11,099 bases of DNA from an uncultured Nitrososphaerota archaeon (lineage in GTDB: Bacteria > Bacillota > Clostridia > Oscillospirales > Ruminococcaceae), in assembly GCA_934869045.1 (NCBI GenBank), contig CAKXAF010000058.1:1-11099 (forward strand). Reading direction: 5' to 3'. Positions 7,149-11,099 of this stretch are shown here, piece after piece. Numbering within the stretch: position 1 is the stretch's first letter; each line of letters begins with the position of its first letter. A model generated the notes under the pieces. It was not told where the DNA came from and ran no database searches. It was given only the letters and a program-made list of their open reading frames with translations. The translations under genes and the position numbers were made by a program.

Positions 7149-7180
7149 CTTTTTCATGTTTTTTCATGGCTTTTTATGAG
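7149..7180 (+). repeat. Three phased TTTTTCATG-like direct repeats
   Basis: CTTTTTCATG (7149-7158), TTTTTTCATG (7159-7168) and CTTTTTATGAG (7170-7180) repeat at intervals of 10-11 bases, about one helical turn, in the gap between the integrase gene and the tRNA-Ser terminator. Phased short repeats next to an integrase gene are the kind of layout expected of arm-type integrase binding sites. Here that role is inferred from position only, and T-rich low complexity is the alternative. Confidence 0.4.
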
Positions 7181-7226
7181 AATTGGAATTTATATAAAAA
7201 GTGCGGCAAACACCGGATACACAAGG

Positions 7227-7271
7227 AAAAACCGCTTAACAGCGGGCTTTACAGCCTTTTGTTAAGCGGTT
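7227..7271 (-). terminator. Intrinsic terminator of the tRNA-Ser genes
   Basis: On the minus strand the 12-base arms AACCGCTTAACA and TGTTAAGCGGTT (7260-7271 and 7230-7241) form a hairpin with a smaller internal GGCT/AGCC pairing. A T-run (plus-strand AAAA at 7227-7230) directly follows. It begins 6 bases after the CCA end of tRNA-Ser(GCU). This is a standard Rho-independent terminator for the tRNA transcript. Confidence 0.85.
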
Positions 7272-7276
7272 CATTT

Positions 7277-7370
7277 TGGCGGAGTTGGAGAGACTCGAAC
7301 TCTCGCGCCGGGGTTTAGCCGACCTACGCCCTTAGCAGGGGCGCCTCGTCACCAACTTGAGTACAACTCC
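7277..7370 (-). tRNA. tRNA-Ser (anticodon GCU)
   Basis: The minus strand folds as a class II tRNA. The acceptor arm is GGAGTTG/CAACTCC with discriminator G and encoded CCA (plus-strand TGG at 7277-7279). The D stem is CTC/GAG. The anticodon stem CGCCC/GGGCG has loop CTGCTAA, and the anticodon GCT is at 7334-7336. A long variable arm, as expected for serine, is followed by the T stem GAGAG/CTCTC with loop TTCGAGT. It reads AGC and AGU codons. It follows tRNA-Ser(UGA) on the same strand, separated by 39 bases, and shares its promoter. Its 3' end faces the integrase gene. Confidence 0.95.
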
Positions 7371-7409
7371 ATGGAAACGACCTGTCAAGGTATCCAATTT
7401 CAAATTATG

Positions 7410-7498
7410 TGGCGGAGAGAGTGGGATTCGAACCCACGGTCCCTTGCGGGATCACTGGTTTTCAAGACCAGCTCCTTAAACCACTCGGACATCTCTCC
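7410..7498 (-). tRNA. tRNA-Ser (anticodon UGA)
   Basis: The minus strand folds as a class II tRNA. The acceptor arm is GGAGAGA/TCTCTCC with discriminator G and encoded CCA (plus-strand TGG at 7410-7412). The D stem is TCC/GGA. The anticodon stem CTGGT/ACCAG has loop CTTGAAA, and the anticodon TGA is at 7462-7464. A long variable arm carries GATCCCGCAAGGGACC, and the T stem GTGGG/CCCAC has loop TTCGAAT. It reads UCA and other UCN codons. It is the first gene of the two-tRNA transcript. Confidence 0.96.
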
Positions 7499-7527
7499 GT
7501 GCAATTTTGTCACACGGAACATTTATT

Positions 7528-7556
7528 ATCTTAGCATACAGTTGACTTTTTGTCAA
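7528..7556 (-). promoter_or_regulatory. Promoter of the tRNA-Ser genes
   Basis: On the minus strand, TTGACA (7551-7556) is separated by exactly 17 bases from TAAGAT (7528-7533). This is a perfect -35 and a good -10 with ideal spacing, about 30 bases before tRNA-Ser(UGA). The predicted start is near 7521. The -35 lies in a small palindrome, TTGAC-TTTTT-GTCAA (7542-7556). Confidence 0.8.
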
Positions 7557-7624
7557 TGGTTTTTCAAAAAATATCACCTTTTAAAAGAGTTTTTTCCAGA
7601 ACTATAGCCTTTTTTAGACAAAAA

Positions 7625-7633
7625 TGCTATAAT
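7625..7633 (+). promoter_or_regulatory. Extended -10 promoter of the degV-family gene
   Basis: TGC directly followed by TATAAT (7628-7633) forms an extended -10 element; no good -35 is seen at the matching distance, which extended -10 promoters can do without. Transcription would start near 7640, giving a leader of about 48 bases before the ATG at 7688. Confidence 0.6.
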
Positions 7634-7687
7634 GGAAAATACATACCGGCTGTGTTTGCCGAAAATCACAAATTCGGAGGATTATTT

Positions 7688-8539
7688 ATGGGAAACGTTA
7701 TTTTGACTGCCGACAGCCCCTGCGACCTTGGGGAGTCCTTTCAGAACCGCTATCAGCTGTATTACTACCCTTATCATATTATCCTGGATGGTCGGGAATA
7801 TACCGACGGCGTGGACATCTCTCCAGATGACCTTTTTCGCGCTTACTGGGACAAGAAGCTCCTTCCCAAAACCGCTGCCATCGGTATCGGAGAGTATCTG
7901 GACTTTTTCCGTCCTCTGGTCGAACAAGGTTATGAGATCGTCCATTTCTGCCTGGGTTCTGCCCTCAGCGCCGCTTATCAGAATTGTTGTGCCGCAGCGG
8001 AAGAGCTGGGGCATGTTTACCCTGTGGATTCCCGCAGTCTGTCCACCGGCATCGGCCTGCAGGTCATTGAGGCTGCAGAAATGGCGCGCACAGGACTCCC
8101 CGCTTCTGAAATTCATCGCGAGGCTCGCAAACTGGCCGACCGGAGCCACGCTTCCTTTATTCTGGACACACTGGAATTCATGCACGCTGGCGGACGTTGC
8201 TCCACAGTAACTGCGCTGGGAGCCAACCTCCTGCGTCTGAAGCCCTGCATCGAGGTCCGCCCGGAGAAAAATGGGGCAATGGAGGTCGGCAAAAAATACC
8301 GCGGCGACCTTCGCAAGGTACTGGTCCAGTACACCAAAGATGTCCTGAATCGAAAAGATCTGCAGTTGGACCGGGTTTTTATCACCCACTCTGGTATTGC
8401 CCAGGACTGCATCGACCTGGTCCGCGAAACCATCATCCAATGCGCGGATTTCCAAGAGATTCACGTCACTCGCGCGAGCTGCACCATCTCCTGCCATTGC
8501 GGCCCAAATACCCTCGGCGTCCTCTTCCTTACAAAATAG
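7688..8539 (+). CDS. DegV-family fatty-acid-binding protein
   Basis: A 283-residue protein of the DegV family. These bind a fatty acid between two domains, and the best-known members (FakB) present it to the kinase FakA for phospholipid synthesis. Family signatures appear in order: DSPCDL near residue 9, GREYTDGVDIS, PKTAAIGIGEYLDFF, LGSALSAAYQN, VDSRSLSTGIGL, LDTLEFMHAGGRCS, LKPCIEV, and SCHCGPNTLGVLFL at the end. The start ATG 7688 is preceded by GGAGG (7676-7680) at 7 bases, and the length matches the family; in-frame codons further upstream lie in the promoter region. It stands alone, divergent from the tRNA genes and convergent with the ClpE-like gene. No fakA is in the window, so which lipid it serves cannot be told. 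Confidence 0.93.
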   Translation: MGNVILTADSPCDLGESFQNRYQLYYYPYHIILDGREYTDGVDISPDDLFRAYWDKKLLPKTAAIGIGEYLDFFRPLVEQGYEIVHFCLGSALSAAYQNCCAAAEELGHVYPVDSRSLSTGIGLQVIEAAEMARTGLPASEIHREARKLADRSHASFILDTLEFMHAGGRCSTVTALGANLLRLKPCIEVRPEKNGAMEVGKKYRGDLRKVLVQYTKDVLNRKDLQLDRVFITHSGIAQDCIDLVRETIIQCADFQEIHVTRASCTISCHCGPNTLGVLFLTK

Positions 8540-8554
8540 CGGCCGAACAAGCCG

Positions 8555-8600
8555 GCGCCTGCATCGGAAGCGTTTCGCTCCGCGATGCAGGCGCTGTTTT
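8555..8600 (+). terminator. Intrinsic terminator between degV-family and clpE-like genes
   Basis: GCGCCTGCATCG (8555-8566) pairs perfectly with CGATGCAGGCGC (8583-8594). An inner AGCG/CGCT extends the hairpin, and TGTTTT follows. It lies 15 bases after the degV-family stop codon and 14 bases beyond the stop of the convergent minus-strand gene, so it probably serves both, more strongly the + strand. Confidence 0.8.
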
Positions 8601-8608
8601 GCTTAATT

Positions 8609-10912
8609 CTAGGCCAGAGTCACCACAATCTGGCTGTCCTGAAGGCTGATATAGACCTCTTTCCCGGCAGCCGATTCGCTGGTGAGCAGTACTGCGACCT
8701 TATCCTCCACCTCCCGGCGGATGGTGCTGCGGAGATCCCGCGCCGCGAACTTGCCTCCCATAGCTTTTTCAGCCAGCCATGCGGGAACTTCCGGTCCGTA
8801 GCTGAGCTTCAGAGCAATTTCCGCCAGCGGCTCCTGCATTTCGTCCAGCATCAGCCGGGCGATGGCCTCCATATTCTCCCTGGTCAGCGGATTAAAGGCG
8901 ATGATTTCGTCCACCCGCGCCATAAACTCCGGCCGCAGAAAGGCGGAAAGCCCCTTCATGGCCTTTTCCTTAGAGGCCGCCGCCGCGGACTGATTGAATC
9001 CGGCAATGCCGCCGCGGTCGTTGGAGCCAGCGTTGGAGGTCATGACCACTACGGTATTCTCAAAGTTGACGGTGCGGCCCTGGGCATCGGTGATCCGTCC
9101 TTCATCCAAAATCTGAAGGAGGATGTTCATCACATCGGGATGGGCCTTTTCGATCTCGTCAAAAAGCACCACCGAATAAGGCCGCCGGCGAACCTTTTCG
9201 GTGAGCTGGCCTGCTTCATCGAATCCGACGTATCCGGGAGGAGACCCGATCAACCGGGATACCGCGTGCTTCTCCATATACTCGGACATATCCACCCGAA
9301 TCAGTGGGTCAGTCTTGTCATCGAACAGTTCCTCCGCCAGGACCTTGACCAGCTCGGTTTTTCCTACGCCGGTTGGCCCTACAAAAATGAAGGAAGCCGG
9401 GCGGCGCTTCCTGCTCAGATGCACCTTGGAACGCCGGATGGCGGCAGAAACCGCGTGGATTGCCTCGTCCTGGCCGATGATCCGGGCCTTCAGATGTTCC
9501 TCCAGCCGGGCCAAACGGGCAAAATCACTCTCGCTGACCTTTTCGGCCGGTATACCGGTCCAGAGCTCCACCACTTTGGCCACATCCTCAAGGGTGACCC
9601 TGACGTCCTGGACCTGCGGCTCAAGCTCCTTGAGTTTTTCCTTGGTAACGATGACATCCGCCTTAATCCGGGCGATCGCCTCGTAATCGATGGCTTCGGT
9701 GGCCTGTTCCAATTCCTGCTGGCGGTCGTAAAGCTCTTTCAACTGCTTGTTCATCTTTTCATAGTCGGTGAGCACTGTGCTCTTGATGGAAGCACAGGCA
9801 GCCGATTCATCCAGCAGGTCGATGGCCTTATCCGGCAGGAACCGGTCGGTGATATAGCGCTCCGAAAGGTGCGCACAGGCTTCCAGGATTTCGTCTGGAA
9901 TCCAAACCTTGTGGTGATCCTGGTAGTAACCACGGATCCCTTTGAGAATGTCGATGGTCTGGGCAATGGTGGGCTCCTCCACCGTCACCGGCTGAAATCT
10001 CCGCTCCAGGGCGGAATCTTTTTCAATGTACTTCCGGTACTCTCCAAAGGTCGTCGCACCGATGACCTGGATTTCTCCCCGGGAAAGGGCGGGCTTCATG
10101 ATATTGGCGGCGCTCATTGAGCCCTCCGCGTCGCCGGTGCCGACCAGAGTGTGGACCTCGTCAATAAACAGGATCACGTTTCCGCGCTTTTTCACCTCAT
10201 CGATAAGGCCCTTGACCCGGCTTTCAAACTGGCCCCGGAACTGGGTGCCGGCCACCAGGGCAGTTAGATCCAGCAAATATACTTCCTTATCCAGAAGCCG
10301 GAAGGGGACGTCCCCCGCCACGATTTTCTGGGCGATCCCTTCGGCAATGGCTGTTTTTCCTACACCGGGCTCGCCAATCAGGCAGGGATTGTTCTTCTGA
10401 CGGCGGCTCAGAATCTGAACGACCCGGTAAATTTCCTGGTCCCGCCCAATAATCCGGTCCATCGTGCCGTTCTGCGCTTTTTCCGTCAGATTTACGCAAA
10501 AATTGTCAAGAAAGCTTTTCTTTTTTTCCTTCTCTCTGCGATCCCGGCGGGGAGCGGAGGAAGGGCCGGATTCCGGACCAGGCGCAGGCTCGCTGGGAAT
10601 CAGCTCTGCCTCGTCAGAAGGTCCATTCTCCGGAGTCTCATATTGTCCAAATATCTTTTGGAGAAACGGCGGCATCGTTTCGGCGCCGCCTGGCTCAAAC
10701 ATCCCATTTTCGAAGCTGCCAAGCTGTTCATCAAGGTTATCCAGGTCATCTTGTGTAATCCCCATGCTGTCCATCATCGACTTGACCTGCGGCAAGCCCA
10801 GTTCAGAGGCGCATTTCAGGCAATAGCCCTCGTTGACCATCTCTTTGCCGTCGAATTTCGCTACAAAAAGCATGGCTGGGCGTTTCTTACATTTGCAGCA
10901 CATCATATCCAT
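8609..10912 (-). CDS. clpE: ClpE-like Clp/HSP100 AAA+ ATPase with N-terminal zinc finger
   Basis: A 767-residue two-ring AAA+ unfoldase, expected to feed proteins to ClpP in the cytosol. Instead of the Clp_N repeat domain of ClpC it begins with a zinc finger (Cys5, Cys8, Cys31, Cys34), the hallmark of ClpE. A flexible acidic/proline stretch (about 60-140) follows. The first AAA domain has Walker A GEPGVGKT (180-187) and Walker B FIDE (Asp251-Glu252). A short coiled-coil middle domain spans about 380-430. The second AAA domain has Walker A GPTGVGKT (512-519), Walker B LFDE (Asp585-Glu586) and sensor TSNAG. The ClpP-docking loop seems to be AGF (637-639) in place of VGF/IGF. Start 10912 was chosen because the zinc finger follows at once and an AAAGGA precedes it; an in-frame ATG at 11002 would add 30 unrelated residues. 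ClpC-type naming is the alternative. Confidence 0.9.
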   Translation of the reverse strand: MDMMCCKCKKRPAMLFVAKFDGKEMVNEGYCLKCASELGLPQVKSMMDSMGITQDDLDNLDEQLGSFENGMFEPGGAETMPPFLQKIFGQYETPENGPSDEAELIPSEPAPGPESGPSSAPRRDRREKEKKKSFLDNFCVNLTEKAQNGTMDRIIGRDQEIYRVVQILSRRQKNNPCLIGEPGVGKTAIAEGIAQKIVAGDVPFRLLDKEVYLLDLTALVAGTQFRGQFESRVKGLIDEVKKRGNVILFIDEVHTLVGTGDAEGSMSAANIMKPALSRGEIQVIGATTFGEYRKYIEKDSALERRFQPVTVEEPTIAQTIDILKGIRGYYQDHHKVWIPDEILEACAHLSERYITDRFLPDKAIDLLDESAACASIKSTVLTDYEKMNKQLKELYDRQQELEQATEAIDYEAIARIKADVIVTKEKLKELEPQVQDVRVTLEDVAKVVELWTGIPAEKVSESDFARLARLEEHLKARIIGQDEAIHAVSAAIRRSKVHLSRKRRPASFIFVGPTGVGKTELVKVLAEELFDDKTDPLIRVDMSEYMEKHAVSRLIGSPPGYVGFDEAGQLTEKVRRRPYSVVLFDEIEKAHPDVMNILLQILDEGRITDAQGRTVNFENTVVVMTSNAGSNDRGGIAGFNQSAAAASKEKAMKGLSAFLRPEFMARVDEIIAFNPLTRENMEAIARLMLDEMQEPLAEIALKLSYGPEVPAWLAEKAMGGKFAARDLRSTIRREVEDKVAVLLTSESAAGKEVYISLQDSQIVVTLA

Positions 10913-10923
10913 CGTGTGAGTAA

Positions 10924-10929
10924 TCCTTT
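10924..10929 (-). promoter_or_regulatory. Ribosome site supporting the 10912 start of the clpE-like gene
   Basis: AAAGGA on the minus strand lies 11 bases before ATG 10912, slightly long but usable. The alternative start at 11002 has no such site, being preceded by AATAGAAAGT, and would have to be read from a nearly leaderless message. Confidence 0.5.
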
Positions 10930-10946
10930 CATGGTGGGGGTCTATC

Positions 10947-10970
10947 ACGTCCCGCCGGATTGCGGGACGT
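10947..10970 (-). promoter_or_regulatory. Inverted repeat in the leader of the clpE-like gene
   Basis: ACGTCCCGC (10947-10955) and GCGGGACGT (10962-10970) form a perfect 9-base inverted repeat with a 6-base loop. It is in the ~90-base leader between the candidate promoter and the ATG. It could be an RNA hairpin or an operator. It does not resemble the CtsR heptad repeat or CIRCE. Confidence 0.5.
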
Positions 10971-11009
10971 TGGCGATATTTCTGAATTGCAGAAAAATCC
11001 ATACTTTCT

Positions 11010-11015
11010 ATTATA
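11010..11015 (-). promoter_or_regulatory. Candidate -10 box of the clpE-like gene
   Basis: TATAAT on the minus strand, about 98 bases before the chosen start. The -35 position at 17 bases holds GATTAA, a weak match. Predicted transcription start near 11002-11003. Confidence 0.4.
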
Positions 11016-11016
11016 G

Positions 11017-11099
11017 TTAATTCTTATGCTTTTTAATCTCTTTTAAGTAAAAAATAAATGACAAAATGATGAAGGCCACCGGCAAGAGGATCAGCCTGT
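11017..11099 (-). CDS. C-terminal end of a likely membrane protein (5' end outside window)
   Basis: A minus-strand frame is open from the right edge to a TAA at 11017-11019. Its last 26 residues hold one hydrophobic segment (LILLPVAFIILSFIFYL) followed by a basic tail (KEIKKHKN), a pattern common at the end of inner-membrane proteins. It lies directly upstream of the clpE-like gene's promoter, on the same strand. Too little is visible to name a family, and an AT-rich non-coding stretch could mimic it. Confidence 0.4.
   Translation of the reverse strand, partial: RLILLPVAFIILSFIFYLKEIKKHKN

Noticed and set aside
1..7276. A second copy of the tRNA-Ser 3' end as an attachment-site duplicate
   Set aside because: Reading for the T-arm/acceptor sequences (such as GGCGGAGTTG and its complement) found no convincing repeat left of the tRNA genes within the window.
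7371..7607. + strand open frame containing REWDSNPRSLAGSL
   Set aside because: It is the antisense reading of tRNA-Ser(UGA). This WDSNPR-type peptide is a familiar false gene call over serine tRNAs.
8585..10120. 511-codon + strand frame opposite the clpE-like gene
   Set aside because: It is the complement of a strongly conserved AAA+ coding region, has no recognisable domain, and is open only because of the GC-rich codon use of the real gene.
11003..11099. CtsR or CIRCE control sites upstream of the clpE-like gene
   Set aside because: Neither GGTCAAA repeats nor TTAGCACTC/GAGTGCTAA was found by eye in the leader or the upstream bases.
1..11099. CRISPR array, toxin-antitoxin pair, retron or other defence system
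   Set aside because: No regular spacer-repeat pattern, reverse transcriptase, nuclease or matching small gene pair was seen on either strand.

Overview
The window looks like chromosomal DNA of a fairly GC-rich Gram-positive anaerobe, most likely a gut clostridium of the Oscillospiraceae/Ruminococcaceae type. The grounds are strong AGGAGG-like ribosome sites, a DegV-family protein, a ClpE-type Clp ATPase with an N-terminal zinc finger, tRNA-Ser genes with encoded CCA, and the overall protein style. The genus is an inference, not something read directly.

Left part (1-5150, all + strand): a sugar-use cluster. It holds the C-terminal end of one GH38 alpha-mannosidase, a complete second GH38 alpha-mannosidase, a HAD-family phosphatase-like protein and a SIS-domain phosphosugar isomerase of the GmhA type. 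Between them lie two small open stretches that look like gene remnants: a DapA/NanA-like N-terminus at 622-759 and an unrecognised C-terminus-like piece at 3386-3583. A perfect 10-bp hairpin sits at 3344-3368. The mannosidases would release mannose from mannosides. The HAD/SIS pair would handle a phosphorylated sugar whose identity the sequence does not give.

Middle part (5150-7280): a 20-21 bp hairpin, an AT-rich multi-pass membrane protein frame with no convincing start, then a tyrosine recombinase with an unusual N-terminal zinc ribbon and a complete catalytic set. Its gene ends about 180 bp from the 3' end of a tRNA-Ser gene. This may be the integrase end of an integrated element, or a remnant of one. 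Three phased TTTTTCATG-like repeats lie in the gap.

Right part (7226-11099): two minus-strand tRNA-Ser genes (GCU and UGA) with a near-consensus promoter and a clear intrinsic terminator. A divergent + strand degV-family gene follows, then a terminator hairpin shared with the convergent ClpE-like ATPase gene on the minus strand. The last bases hold the end of a further minus-strand membrane-protein frame. No CRISPR array, rRNA or recognisable defence system was seen. The most unusual items are the zinc-ribbon integrase beside the tRNA-Ser genes and the pairing of GmhA-type isomerase, HAD phosphatase and alpha-mannosidases without the heptose kinase.
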